Made by a program: the position numbers and the translations under genes | Assembly: GCA_020630875.1 (NCBI GenBank) | Contig: JAHDIH010000003.1 | Coordinates: 334,071 to 398,070 of the forward strand | Direction of reading: 5' to 3' | Length of the DNA: 64,000 bases | Source of the DNA: Deltaproteobacteria bacterium | GTDB taxonomy: Bacteria; Myxococcota_A; Polyangia; Haliangiales; Haliangiaceae | Shown here: piece by piece, positions 46,601 to 54,056 of the stretch | Numbering within the stretch: position 1 is the first letter of the stretch | Layout: each line of letters opens with the position of its first letter | Notes under the pieces: generated by a model | The model's database searches: none | The model's input: only the letters and a program-made list of their open reading frames with translations | Told to the model about the DNA's origin: nothing

Positions 46601-47013
46601 CCGTGCTCCTACCAGCGGTGGAACGGTTCTTTGCAGGAGGTAACCAAGAAATACGAGGAATAGAAGAAGACAGAGCGCTGACAGAGATTCTGAGTAACCC
46701 CCTGGTTGGGCCTGCGGGTATTCAAAGGTTCGCCATAATCCCTACTGGTGGAAACATTCGTTTTATTCATAACTTAGACGTTCAAATCCAGCTATTCGAT
46801 ATTCTTGCCGGCGTAATGTTTATTGATACCGCAATCGTTACCAACAGTTTAGATGGCTTCAAGCTGGGGGATTTGCGTCATGGAGTCGGAATTGGAATCA
46901 GATCTCAATGGGATTTGCTGCCATTCTCATTGGAATATGCAGTTCCAATAGATCCGGTCCTCGGAGACGACCCTCGAGGACGTCTGCATTTTCGCATTGG
47001 ACTAGTTTTTTGA
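43663..47013 (+). CDS. BamA/TamA-family outer-membrane protein with many POTRA domains
   Basis: Omp85-family proteins fold proteins into the outer membrane. From a GTG at 43663 the 1116-residue protein has a signal peptide (about 1-27), an acidic Glu/Ser/Pro segment (about 28-105), about six POTRA-like units (for example RHINVDV, GTISPDR, KVEVQFIV, QVSKILFTGN, IVEEVRIES, KVGEVAIRGN) and a C-terminal barrel with the loop-6 IRG motif near residue 995, ending RGRLHFRIGLVF, which carries the terminal-Phe Omp85 signal. TamA usually has three POTRAs and BamA five. The reading frame continues upstream to a TTG at 43624, but the 43663 start gives a proper signal. It overlaps the TamB-like gene by 29 bases. 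Confidence 0.88.
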   Translation: MVSIADFGVNAKIGLLILLATGQALAQTTDATSDEPKPVVAPMEDAAASDAPETETPSASPTLGADASEESVDASPEVRPFAEDDDDVEPSENGAAEPSAEVENSENSEPENIAIGKLVIVGQLRDPAPMLHKFFWPVVRTMRSLSSFETDRLTELSESLGYEIQSKQLVGNQLSLTLRPVLRVRHINVDVKDQSIGASFSHTLRWIFTLGQMDKADIGLILREDIEKRIRLRPGSIFPHDKVAQQERLTIETAIVVKYFRQQGFGDVKVSMASKKRGKWQVEINISIDRGERYRLGTISPDRVRDPNVVVTNREIREEFDIKQRFLRIPFGNKPFTTETLREGLEKVRKLYHEEGYPGVRVTGRLDEVASFNREAKTIDFPLRIDKRRKVEVQFIVVDNPNANVESLKNVLTFASESAYDEYEAEQSAIALTEYYQKRGRFDVTVEWRRDRSNQASKSEKYTFLIREGREAQVSKILFTGNKALKDGFLADQLQTKIYGLLNGGFVTKSQLEQDRKTIASTYREKGYLNVKVRSEIARRKELLSYGAAIGVTLGSKSLPNGVNILFHIDEGPKSIVEEVRIESLNSREPLQVTTEKILSRLKLKKGVVFNPTLVKKESSQILSYLGTLGFQDAKVETTLTSNGNKVFITHAIKQGKKMKVGEVAIRGNFKTEKWIIEDELSLSRGQTLTTSNFDSARQRLRATGLFRSIELKEASRSSTLYDTTANLVLNLQEASDYIAAFEFALGYTSDLEAVFAKAATKSQNMFGLGIRGNVSAESALDLVGDGGFGDYFRTFVDYEEYHEVESTFEFPQWLSRRTVGLAFNTELTGFLRQRRSDRFGALRSFGSRLRISRTIQSGLLRNWQIGLRYAIRQWNRDEDLIRPSGANEDLLSSPIRTRTESFGLNVIIDKRKKGNTPEVIAPDNGYRLEVNVETATEFLFGESTFVKFGASLQNFWSIKNRAVVGNYLRYNHGVPLGGAVLLPAVERFFAGGNQEIRGIEEDRALTEILSNPLVGPAGIQRFAIIPTGGNIRFIHNLDVQIQLFDILAGVMFIDTAIVTNSLDGFKLGDLRHGVGIGIRSQWDLLPFSLEYAVPIDPVLGDDPRGRLHFRIGLVF

Positions 47014-47017
47014 GCGC

Positions 47018-47046
47018 TTGACACCGAAGGCCACGTAGCCCATATT
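47018..47046 (+). promoter_or_regulatory. Promoter of the small basic protein gene with leaderless spacing
   Basis: Consensus TTGACA (47018-47023), a 17-bp spacer and CATATT (47041-47046), then exactly 6 bases to the ATG at 47053. It has the clearest -35 in the leaderless set and lies right after the TamA-like stop. Confidence 0.65.
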
Positions 47047-47052
47047 CCCGTC

Positions 47053-47154
47053 ATGGGCCGCGGAGACAGCAGAAGAACACTAAAGATGAAACGTAGACGA
47101 AGTCAAGCCAAGCTTAAGGCTCGGCGATTGAAGAAAATTACCGCTGCGAAGTAA
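47053..47154 (+). CDS. 33-residue highly basic protein, ribosomal THX-like
   Basis: This small ORF encodes [12 protein letters not shown] followed by a run of Lys/Arg and Ala (total 33 aa, about half basic). The opening MG(R/K)GD is like ribosomal protein bTHX, which sits in the 30S head. The C-terminal half differs from the usual THX motif, so it may be a divergent THX, another ribosome-bound peptide, or a nucleic-acid-binding peptide. It lies between tamA and the thioesterase, and the thioesterase TTG begins 1 base after its stop. A near-consensus promoter with 6-base spacing argues that it is real and leaderless. I have no further evidence for its function. Confidence 0.6.
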   Translation: MGRGDSRRTLKMKRRRSQAKLKARRLKKITAAK

Positions 47155-47155
47155 T

Positions 47156-47638
47156 TTGACTCCTCGTACACCACTCGCATCACACTGTACAATGACTCAG
47201 ATCGTGATGCCTGGACACACCAATGGACCTGCAGGCGTTTTGTTCGGCGGCGTAATGATGCAATGGATTGACGTTTGTGCTGGAGTTTCGGCAATGAGAC
47301 ACTCGCGAGGTGGGGTGGTAACCGCTTCGATAGATCGGTTGGATTTCATGGTACCGGTACGAGTTTCCGACATCGTCATTCTTAAGTCGCAAGTCAACTT
47401 CGTACGTAACACTTCGATGGAAGTAGGTTGCAGAGTGGAAACGGAGTGTCCCAATACCGGAGAAGTACGCTACACGACTAAAGCGTACTTGACGTTTGTT
47501 GCCGTTGATAACGAAGGGCGACCTCGCAAAGCCCCTCCGTTGGAACTTCTCAACGAAGACGACAAAAAACGTGCGGAGCAAGCAGCCTTAAGGCGCGTAA
47601 GGCGGCTGCAAGCCGCGGGAAAAATTAACAATGGATAA
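47156..47638 (+). CDS. Acyl-CoA thioesterase, hotdog fold (YciA-like)
   Basis: Hotdog thioesterases hydrolyse acyl-CoA thioesters. The core motif is clear: [11 protein letters not shown], then [13 protein letters not shown] (Asp in the hotdog active-site region), [18 protein letters not shown] and VILKSQVNF. This matches the 4HBT acyl-CoA thioesterase group with PxDTNxxGxxFGGxxM. The start is uncertain. A TTG at 47156, directly after the small basic gene, gives a first strand before MTQ as in YciA and is chosen; an ATG at 47192 would begin at MTQ. The Arg/Lys-rich C-terminus ([16 protein letters not shown]) is an odd extension. It overlaps ygfZ by 8 bases. Confidence 0.85.
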   Translation: MTPRTPLASHCTMTQIVMPGHTNGPAGVLFGGVMMQWIDVCAGVSAMRHSRGGVVTASIDRLDFMVPVRVSDIVILKSQVNFVRNTSMEVGCRVETECPNTGEVRYTTKAYLTFVAVDNEGRPRKAPPLELLNEDDKKRAEQAALRRVRRLQAAGKINNG

Positions 47639-48359
47639 CGTCTGGGACATATCCGGTACTCATCTACTGGTTACGGGCAAAGACTGCACAAGATTTCTTC
47701 ACGGACTATGTACCGCGGACCTCAATGCGCTCTCTACGGGCCAACATGCCGTGGCATCATTTCTCAACGCTAAAGGTCGGGTCAGAGGTGTCGCCGATGT
47801 ACTCGTGCAAGAGGAAGGCCTGCTACTTCTTTTGGAACCATGCCTTGTCGAAAAAACGCAAAGTTTTCTCAACAAACATGCCATTTTAGATGACGTCACC
47901 ATCGAAAAGAAGGAAGTCGAAGCCCATCACGTTTGGGTCACGAGTGTGGATGTTTGGAATCCTCCACTGCTTGGAAAGCGTCAAAGTACTAATTCCCACG
48001 AAAGAATTAGAGTTGAAGGCGGTCGTCCCAAATATGGCATAGACGTCTCTGAAGATAACTTTCCCTTCGAATCCACACTAGGCCAATTTGTCGATTACAA
48101 AAAGGGTTGCTACATTGGGCAAGAGCCGGTTTCCCGCGTTCACTTCAAGGGACAACCAAGCAAACAGCTGCGCAAACTTACCTTTGAAGGTGATGCACCA
48201 CCCGCTCCGGAAAAAATTTCTCACGAGGCCCGTAGCAACGCCGGAACCATGACTTCATCGTTTGGAAACGTTGCCATGGGATACATCCACCGAAGTGTAG
48301 ATAACGACGGAGATACCGTGACTGTTGCTGGACAAACTGCGGTCATTTCGAATTTCTGA
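47631..48359 (+). CDS. ygfZ: Folate-binding YgfZ/GcvT-like protein
   Basis: YgfZ is a tetrahydrofolate-binding protein that supports maintenance of certain Fe-S enzymes (for example MiaB). The 242 residues show the N-terminal GcvT-like fold ([20 protein letters not shown], then [15 protein letters not shown]) and the family signature [12 protein letters not shown] near residue 160, where the Cys is the key residue. It is slightly shorter than E. coli YgfZ (326 aa), as in many proteobacteria. It overlaps the thioesterase gene and is likely in the same unit. Confidence 0.92.
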   Translation: MDNVWDISGTHLLVTGKDCTRFLHGLCTADLNALSTGQHAVASFLNAKGRVRGVADVLVQEEGLLLLLEPCLVEKTQSFLNKHAILDDVTIEKKEVEAHHVWVTSVDVWNPPLLGKRQSTNSHERIRVEGGRPKYGIDVSEDNFPFESTLGQFVDYKKGCYIGQEPVSRVHFKGQPSKQLRKLTFEGDAPPAPEKISHEARSNAGTMTSSFGNVAMGYIHRSVDNDGDTVTVAGQTAVISNF

Positions 48360-48371
48360 CAAGCTCAAGCC

Positions 48372-48400
48372 TTGGCACCATGGCGGGAGTAACGCACAAT
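48372..48400 (+). promoter_or_regulatory. Promoter of the 48407 lipoprotein gene with leaderless spacing
   Basis: TTGGCA (48372-48377, one mismatch), a 17-bp spacer and CACAAT (48395-48400), then exactly 6 bases to the GTG at 48407. No Shine-Dalgarno is seen. Confidence 0.55.
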
Positions 48401-48406
48401 GGCTAA

Positions 48407-49606
48407 GTGAAGCACTGGCCAATCGCATTACTGAGCCTGTTGGCCTGTAGAGACTCCATAAGCGACTTTGACTCGCTGCCAATCAACATTCAATACCTAG
48501 ACACGAACATGGCAACCATGCGATTGGAGATAGATGGAAACGTAAAGTCTGCTCTTATAGACACGCTATCGCCGTTAACCATGGAACATAATTTGGAAGA
48601 AGGCCGAAAGGATACGGAAGTACTCGTAATGGGAAATACATCACAAGGATGGCAATCCCGTGCTGCATTTACCTCCGCAGATGTTTGGCAATACGCGCTT
48701 TGCGACGCCGCCAACTGCAATGCGGGCGAAACGGGAAGTTTTCCAGTAGAAGCCATACTCGGAGCTGACTTACTTTCGAAAAATGCACTTCGATTTTCAG
48801 ACCAGGAAGTAACAATCGTGCCTGATGTAGTTGGTAACTCTGAGGATCGAGCTAAGCGATGCGACGCCGTATTCTCCAAAACGATGTTTGGCGGAGGACA
48901 ACTAGCCATCGCTGATACGGTGATAAAATATACCGGCCGTCGCCCGACGGTTGGAGCGTGTTTGGCCTATAACGAGGACCCCACAAAGCTGGATGCTGAT
49001 GAGCAAGGTGTAGACCTAACGTTGGTTATTGCTAGCGCTGTTCCTAAAACAATGATTGGTCAATCAGCGTACCTCCGCTATCGGAATTACGTAGGCGCCA
49101 CCAATGCTCCTGATGTAGACACTCTTCCAACTGCGGCGGTTTCGCTTTATGGCAATCAATACAACGTAGCGTTAGCGACCCTTCCCAAACTAGCACTCGT
49201 CGGACAATTGTCTGACTTCAGAGGGCCTTGCTGGGAGCGAACCGCCAATATTACGCAACGACAAGGCAATGGCAGATGCCTGCAAGGCATCGTTTGCCCA
49301 TGCGACGAAGGTGAGCTTTCATGCCGCGCGGGCGCCGTCGCGCAATTCGACAAGACATTCGATGTGTACGTGGTTCCGGATACCATCCCGATTCTGGCCA
49401 CTGTGAGGAATGAATTAGGGGCGCTGACTTCTCAGGTCGATGGATTATTAGCAACCGGAGACTTACAAGGGACCGTTTTTGAACTTGACTACCCCAATAA
49501 TCGAGTTGTGCTTGCATGCGACGATGCGAATCCTAACTGCGAAGTATTTCCTCAAATCATCACGAAGGGCGAAGTAAGTGCACTCGCCCAGTGCGACTCT
49601 CCTTAG
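48407..49606 (+). CDS. Lipoprotein with degenerate aspartyl-protease-like features
   Basis: The 399-residue protein begins with a lipoprotein signal ending in LLAC (Cys14). The mature part shows patterns reminiscent of retropepsin/pepsin-like folds: LEIDGNVKSALIDTLSP (where a catalytic DTG/DTS would be, here DTL), VEAILGADLLSKNALRF (the common GxDxL flap-side strand), and VDGLLATGDLQGTVFELDYPN at the end. The catalytic Gly/Ser is replaced, so activity is doubtful; a binding role is as likely. A Cys-rich segment (near 277-318, CWER, CLQG, CPCDEGELSC) suggests disulfides. The start GTG has an excellent leaderless promoter. The stop overlaps the convergent aroA stop. Family unknown; the fold assignment is tentative. 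Confidence 0.7.
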   Translation: MKHWPIALLSLLACRDSISDFDSLPINIQYLDTNMATMRLEIDGNVKSALIDTLSPLTMEHNLEEGRKDTEVLVMGNTSQGWQSRAAFTSADVWQYALCDAANCNAGETGSFPVEAILGADLLSKNALRFSDQEVTIVPDVVGNSEDRAKRCDAVFSKTMFGGGQLAIADTVIKYTGRRPTVGACLAYNEDPTKLDADEQGVDLTLVIASAVPKTMIGQSAYLRYRNYVGATNAPDVDTLPTAAVSLYGNQYNVALATLPKLALVGQLSDFRGPCWERTANITQRQGNGRCLQGIVCPCDEGELSCRAGAVAQFDKTFDVYVVPDTIPILATVRNELGALTSQVDGLLATGDLQGTVFELDYPNNRVVLACDDANPNCEVFPQIITKGEVSALAQCDSP

Positions 49607-50931
49607 CCTGCTTCAATCTGTGCGCCAAGTTCGTTCATGCACGATACGAATGTTGGAAATGAAGTTTCGACGTTGTCGGCGTTATTTACGATAACCTCTC
49701 CGTCACTACGCAACCCAGCGACCGCGGCAGTCATGGCAATGCGATGGTCGCCAAAAGAATCAACGGAAGCCGAAAGAAATTGCCGAGAAGGTTGTCCCTC
49801 CACGGAGAACCAGTCAGGTCCAGAGTCAGTCTTCACTCCTAAACTCGACAAAAGGGTGCAAGTGCTGGCGATTCGGTCTGACTCTTTTACGCGTAACTCA
49901 TGAGCGTCACGAAATACCGTCGTTCCTGGCAAGGTTGCCGCAACCAGCGCAAGAATCGGTATTTCGTCGATGGCACGTATCACCACCTCGCCTGAAATCT
50001 CGGTGGGGCGATGAAGAGCCGCGGCGTTACGAGAGACAGTCAAATCTGCGACTAAATCTCCGTTAACCATTCTTTGGCATTCCTTTTCAACCAAGATGCC
50101 CATAGCACCCAAGATATCAACAAACCCAGTTCTAGTCGGATTTACGCAAACATCAGAGATGGTGACCCTTTCCGCATTGCAAAGCACCGCAGCGCATACG
50201 ATAAACGCGGCAGAAGAGGGATCTCCAGGAACCTCAATGCGAGCTGCCTTGAGCCTCCGGTCCCAACCAGATGGGGTCACCGTAATCACGTTTCCCTGTA
50301 CCAGTATGGGGGCACCGATACTCGCAAGCATAAGTTCGGTATGATTTCGAGCAGGCCCAGATTCTACAATCGTCGTGGTTCCCTTCGCGTACAGAGCCGC
50401 GAGGATCAACGCGGATTTAACTTGCGCACTAGCAATTGGCATTTGGTATTCAATTCCAGTCAAAGCCGCGGGATGTACCACGAGTGGTGGATAGGTGTTT
50501 CCTTGGTCTTGGCTTCCGGAAATAAGAGCGCCCATCCGTGACAACGGCTTGGTGACTCGCGCCATCGGACGCTTCACTAACGACGCATCTCCCGTCAGGG
50601 TGGTAGAAAAAGATTGTCCGCACAGTAGTCCGGTAAGAAGGCGAATTGTCGTTCCAGAGTTGCCGCAATCAATAACACCACCGGCGCCGGTCATTCCGTC
50701 TAAGCCTTTGCCGTGAACGACGACTCGCTCCCCTTGCCTTTCAACATCTATTCCAAGCTGAGCTACGGCGTTTTGAGTCCCGATATTATCTCTACCAGTT
50801 CCCAACCCAAGGATTTCACAAGTTCCGTCAGAAATAGCCGAGAACATTAACGCTCGGTGAGATATTGATTTGTCTCCTGGAACCGTAACCCTGCCGCTAA
50901 GATCGGCACTAATTTTAGAAACAATTTTCAT
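49603..50931 (-). CDS. aroA: 3-phosphoshikimate 1-carboxyvinyltransferase (EPSP synthase)
   Basis: EPSP synthase joins shikimate-3-phosphate and phosphoenolpyruvate in the shikimate pathway. The 442 residues contain the hallmark GDKSISHRALMFSA (about 19-32), GNSGTTIRLLTGLL (about 89-102) and ELRVKESDRI (about 350-359) motifs, with the conserved Lys, Arg and Asp residues visible. The start overlaps the lipoprotein stop (ATGA). It follows pheA-hisC-lipoprotein in one direction, so phenylalanine biosynthesis and chorismate supply are co-transcribed. Confidence 0.98.
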   Translation of the reverse strand: MKIVSKISADLSGRVTVPGDKSISHRALMFSAISDGTCEILGLGTGRDNIGTQNAVAQLGIDVERQGERVVVHGKGLDGMTGAGGVIDCGNSGTTIRLLTGLLCGQSFSTTLTGDASLVKRPMARVTKPLSRMGALISGSQDQGNTYPPLVVHPAALTGIEYQMPIASAQVKSALILAALYAKGTTTIVESGPARNHTELMLASIGAPILVQGNVITVTPSGWDRRLKAARIEVPGDPSSAAFIVCAAVLCNAERVTISDVCVNPTRTGFVDILGAMGILVEKECQRMVNGDLVADLTVSRNAAALHRPTEISGEVVIRAIDEIPILALVAATLPGTTVFRDAHELRVKESDRIASTCTLLSSLGVKTDSGPDWFSVEGQPSRQFLSASVDSFGDHRIAMTAAVAGLRSDGEVIVNNADNVETSFPTFVSCMNELGAQIEAG

Positions 50932-51776
50932 TTTCGAGAAAGCCCTTCTATGTAATGACTTAAACTTTTGGGACCTATCGTGGCAACGACTACGGTGGTT
51001 TTCTCTTGGCTGTTGAGCCTCACCGTGGGACGAACTTTCGCCAGCTGATAGGCCTGCCCTACTTCACTGCCAACAATTCCGAACAGCCACCGCTTGGCGG
51101 CTCTAACGACCTCCTCTCGCTCTACCGCACTTCTCGAGTTAGCCATCGCTACCAGCGCAAAGTCATCAGCGACGTCGGCCCACACCGACAGAGAACTCGG
51201 GGCAACTTCAATTCCCATGATATTTGCTAAACCCAGCTGCTGTTGCAAGTCGATATTGTATACCGCACGAAAACTCGCCGCTTTGGCTTTTTCAGGCATC
51301 GCGCCTGCACGAAGCGCCATAAGCTGTTTGTCACCGAGTATGCTTTGCTTCGGATGCGCCTTCATTGGTGCTATCCGCTTTTTAAGTTGAGGGGGGCCCG
51401 CAACGTAAATATCACCGTGAACTCGGGTGAACGTTTCTTCCGGCTTGGACTTGGATTTGACGAATATCAACATCCCGGCTTCTTTGGTTCCCACGTGGAA
51501 CCCTGCCAGAACCAACGTGCTTATCTTGGCTACCCCTACCATCGAGAGGTCAGAGCTGCCCGACTCAAAAGCCTTTCCTACCTTTTCGTTTTTTCTAACG
51601 CGCTCTAAATCAAATTCGAGCAATAGGTTGGCGCCATCAGGTACGTAGCGAAGAATTGCATCTCCGGCGGTCTGGGCTCTTTCAATCTTTTTTACCGAAC
51701 GACTCTTTTTATTGTTCGCGGAGCCAGCATTAATAACGCAGCCTGAGAAAACCAAGATAATGATTACGACGCGCAT
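50928..51776 (-). CDS. Secreted/lipoprotein of unknown function between hisC and aroA
   Basis: The 282-residue protein has an N-terminal signal with FSGC (Cys13) or, alternatively, cleavage after NAGSA (about 20). After a basic linker, YVPDGANLLLEFDLERVRKNEKVGKAF resembles the opening of DUF3352-type proteins that bear an LLL-x-D pattern, followed by paired beta/alpha segments (STLVLAGFHVG, LSVWADVADDFALVAMANS). It looks like a periplasmic domain of unknown binding role. It overlaps hisC by 13 bases and aroA by 4, so it is translated with an aromatic amino acid unit but has no obvious part in that pathway. Confidence 0.7.
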   Translation of the reverse strand: MRVVIIILVFSGCVINAGSANNKKSRSVKKIERAQTAGDAILRYVPDGANLLLEFDLERVRKNEKVGKAFESGSSDLSMVGVAKISTLVLAGFHVGTKEAGMLIFVKSKSKPEETFTRVHGDIYVAGPPQLKKRIAPMKAHPKQSILGDKQLMALRAGAMPEKAKAASFRAVYNIDLQQQLGLANIMGIEVAPSSLSVWADVADDFALVAMANSRSAVEREEVVRAAKRWLFGIVGSEVGQAYQLAKVRPTVRLNSQEKTTVVVATIGPKSLSHYIEGLSRK

Positions 51777-52879
51777 ACTTCTCGCAGTATACGATGGACG
51801 AACTCTCGATCGTTTTCATGATACGTAGAAATACGTAGGTAGTCTGGCAGTCCCCAGTTCGCCATGGGGCGAACAATCAAACCGCGATTCAAAAGAGCAT
51901 CATGTACTGACTGCGATGCTGGCCCAAACTTCGCTAATATGAAGTTAGTGCGAGTCGGTTCGTGCCTCACGTTTAATTCATCAAAAAGTGATTGCATTTC
52001 TGCAATGCATTGAGTGTTTTGCTTTTGAGAAGCTTTCAAAAAGTCATCGTCGGATGCGGCCGCACAAGCTGCGGTTTGAGCAATAGTGTTTACGTTGAAT
52101 GGTCGACGTCCTCGATGAATAATCCCTGTAATTTCGGAAGTGGAAATTCCGTAACCAACGCGTACTCCAGCTAAACCATAAGCTTTTGAGAAGGTACGAG
52201 TAATGATCAGTCGTTCTCTGTCCCCGCGATATTTCTCAGCCGATGTATAGTCGTCACTGACCACCGCATACTCGTAGTACGCCTCATCAATTATCAGCAC
52301 AATTCTAGCCGGCAGTTTCCTTATCAGCGTTGCCAGTTCCTCGTTAGAAAGATGAGCACCTGTCGGGTTGTTTGGATGGGCGACAAACACTATTTTTGTA
52401 AATTCATCAACCTGAGCGAGAATTCCTTCTACGTTACATCGTAACCCGTCTACTGGGGCAACCTCACGAGACTCAATGGCTTGTGCTTTGGCTTGCAACT
52501 TATAAGAAATAAACGAGTATTGAGGCATTACCACGTTGTCTCGACCTGGCTGACAAAATGCCCTCATCGCAAGACCAATCAATTCGTTGGAACCGGCAGT
52601 CGCCACGATCTCATCTTGAGGCACCCCACGCTGCTCCGCCAATACGGAGGTGAGCTTATGACAAGCGGCATCAGGGTAACGTGAAAGCACCGTTTGGTCA
52701 GTAGCCATAGCTTTAAGCGCTAGTGGTGATGGTCCCAATGGATTTTCGTTAGATGCTATTTTGACAACGTGCTCTAGACCTAGTTGACGACGTACCTCTT
52801 CAATCGGTTTTCCTGGTTGGTATGGCAATAGTTCGCCGATATGAGATGGAACGGTACCGTCACTGAGCATCGATGGCAT
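51764..52879 (-). CDS. hisC: Histidinol-phosphate/aromatic aminotransferase
   Basis: This PLP-dependent fold type I aminotransferase has KIASNENPLGPSPLALKAM (36-54), the aspartate cofactor segment HPNNPTGAHLS, YYEYAV, and the lysine loop RTFSKAYGLAGVRVGYG with the internal aldimine Lys. The 371 residues match HisC. Since pheA lies directly upstream and no his genes are near, it may serve as an aromatic aminotransferase (for phenylpyruvate) as well as, or instead of, acting in histidine synthesis; this is inference. A 47-base gap follows pheA, and it overlaps the next gene by 13 bases. Confidence 0.93.
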   Translation of the reverse strand: MPSMLSDGTVPSHIGELLPYQPGKPIEEVRRQLGLEHVVKIASNENPLGPSPLALKAMATDQTVLSRYPDAACHKLTSVLAEQRGVPQDEIVATAGSNELIGLAMRAFCQPGRDNVVMPQYSFISYKLQAKAQAIESREVAPVDGLRCNVEGILAQVDEFTKIVFVAHPNNPTGAHLSNEELATLIRKLPARIVLIIDEAYYEYAVVSDDYTSAEKYRGDRERLIITRTFSKAYGLAGVRVGYGISTSEITGIIHRGRRPFNVNTIAQTAACAAASDDDFLKASQKQNTQCIAEMQSLFDELNVRHEPTRTNFILAKFGPASQSVHDALLNRGLIVRPMANWGLPDYLRISTYHENDREFVHRILREVCAS

Positions 52880-52926
52880 ATGCGCAAGATGGCATGAATC
52901 CGTGGACGTCTAAAGGGTTTGTTTCC

Positions 52927-53997
52927 TCAAAAATCGCTCGCCGGATAACTACCCAGAACGAGCGCAGCACCGTTACTATTTATGGTATTTAAGGCCTTGA
53001 TTACCGCGGGTTCTGAAGCTCCCCCATGGATGTCAACGAAAAATACGTACTCCCACTTTCTCGTTTTTGAGGGCCTGCTTTCGATTTTAGCGAGGTTCAC
53101 CCCGGCTTCCGCGAAAGACTTAAGTGCAGAAAGCAATGCGCCTGCTTCGTGCTGAAGCGTCAGTAAGCACGAAGTCTTCCAGTTCGGCCCCTTTGATTCT
53201 GTAAGCGGTTCCTTAGCGATGACGAAAAAGCGCGTAAAGTTGTCGCTGTGATCCTGCACGTTACTTTGTAAGACTGCAAGCTCATAAGCTTCCGCTGCTA
53301 CTTTTGACCCCAATGCAGCGGTGTGGAGTTCATCTTTGGCTCGCCGGACGCCTTCCACCGTTGAAATGGTCGGTACGAGCTCTGCGCGAGGGTAGTTAGA
53401 CGCGATAAACCTTCGACACTGCGCCAACGCTTGCGGGTGGGAGACGATTCTATTGATAGTCGCGCCTTTCTTTCCGATCAGTTGGTGGTTTATTGGCGTA
53501 GCCACTTCACCTACGATGTGAACGGTGCCTTGCACCAATAAATCCAGCGTTTCGCGAACGCTTCCTTCCAGCGAGTTTTCAACTGGCACGACTCCGAAGT
53601 TTACATCTCCACTGCTTACGTCTGAGAAAACTTGATTGATCGATTTACTCTGAACAAGTTCTGGAGCACTACCAAAATGCGCAAGCGCTGCTTGATGCGT
53701 AAAGGTCCCCATGGGACCAAGAAATCCAACTCTAAGCCCCTTCTGCAGGGAACGACAACCACTGATAACTTCCTTAAATACGGAGACAACGGCATCTGCA
53801 GGAAACTCCCCGGCAAGTTTCCTAACCCCTTCCAAAACGACTTCTTCGCGCTGTGGGGCGTAGGTTGGCCCTTCTGCCCGACTTTTGGCCTTTCCTATCC
53901 CTTCTGCGGCGATTGCCCTGGTGTTGAGCAGTTTTACGATCTCACCATCAATGCGATCGATCTCTGTACGTAATTCTTGTAGCTTATCCTCGCTCAC
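52927..53997 (-). CDS. pheA: Bifunctional chorismate mutase/prephenate dehydratase
   Basis: PheA makes phenylpyruvate from chorismate. The 356 residues have an N-terminal chorismate mutase (about 1-88: LRTEIDRIDGEIVKLLNTRA), a prephenate dehydratase domain (about 94-270, with GPMGTFTHQAA, the VENSLEGSV motif, and NFTRFFVIAKE) and a C-terminal ACT domain (about 280-356, with ESRPSKTRKWEYVFFVD for phenylalanine feedback). The start is GTG at 53997, with TATGCT 5 bases upstream and no Shine-Dalgarno, so it may be leaderless. Confidence 0.97.
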   Translation of the reverse strand: MSEDKLQELRTEIDRIDGEIVKLLNTRAIAAEGIGKAKSRAEGPTYAPQREEVVLEGVRKLAGEFPADAVVSVFKEVISGCRSLQKGLRVGFLGPMGTFTHQAALAHFGSAPELVQSKSINQVFSDVSSGDVNFGVVPVENSLEGSVRETLDLLVQGTVHIVGEVATPINHQLIGKKGATINRIVSHPQALAQCRRFIASNYPRAELVPTISTVEGVRRAKDELHTAALGSKVAAEAYELAVLQSNVQDHSDNFTRFFVIAKEPLTESKGPNWKTSCLLTLQHEAGALLSALKSFAEAGVNLAKIESRPSKTRKWEYVFFVDIHGGASEPAVIKALNTINSNGAALVLGSYPASDF

Positions 53998-54002
53998 GAC
54001 CT

Positions 54003-54008
54003 AGCATA
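54003..54008 (-). promoter_or_regulatory. Candidate -10 for pheA
   Basis: TATGCT on the minus strand lies 5 bases before the GTG at 53997; a weak GTTACA -35 sits 19 bp upstream. The spacing is one base shorter than the leaderless set, so it is only a partial match. A TATAGT slightly upstream is an alternative. Confidence 0.3.
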
Positions 54009-54012
54009 CTAC

Positions 54013-54018
54013 TATAAT
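54013..54018 (+). promoter_or_regulatory. Perfect TATAAT in the pheA-dsbD divergent gap
   Basis: TATAAT on the plus strand could be the -10 for the dsbD unit with a leader of about 32-40 nt, but no -35 of quality is present. It overlaps the region read by the divergent pheA promoter. Confidence 0.3.
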
Positions 54019-54056
54019 GAACATTCCTGTAACAACCATGCCCGACCAAGCGACTA

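Noticed and set aside
54013-54018. TATAAT as the leading promoter of dsbD
   Set aside because: Kept only as a low-confidence element because no -35 lies 16-18 bp upstream and no ribosome site follows.
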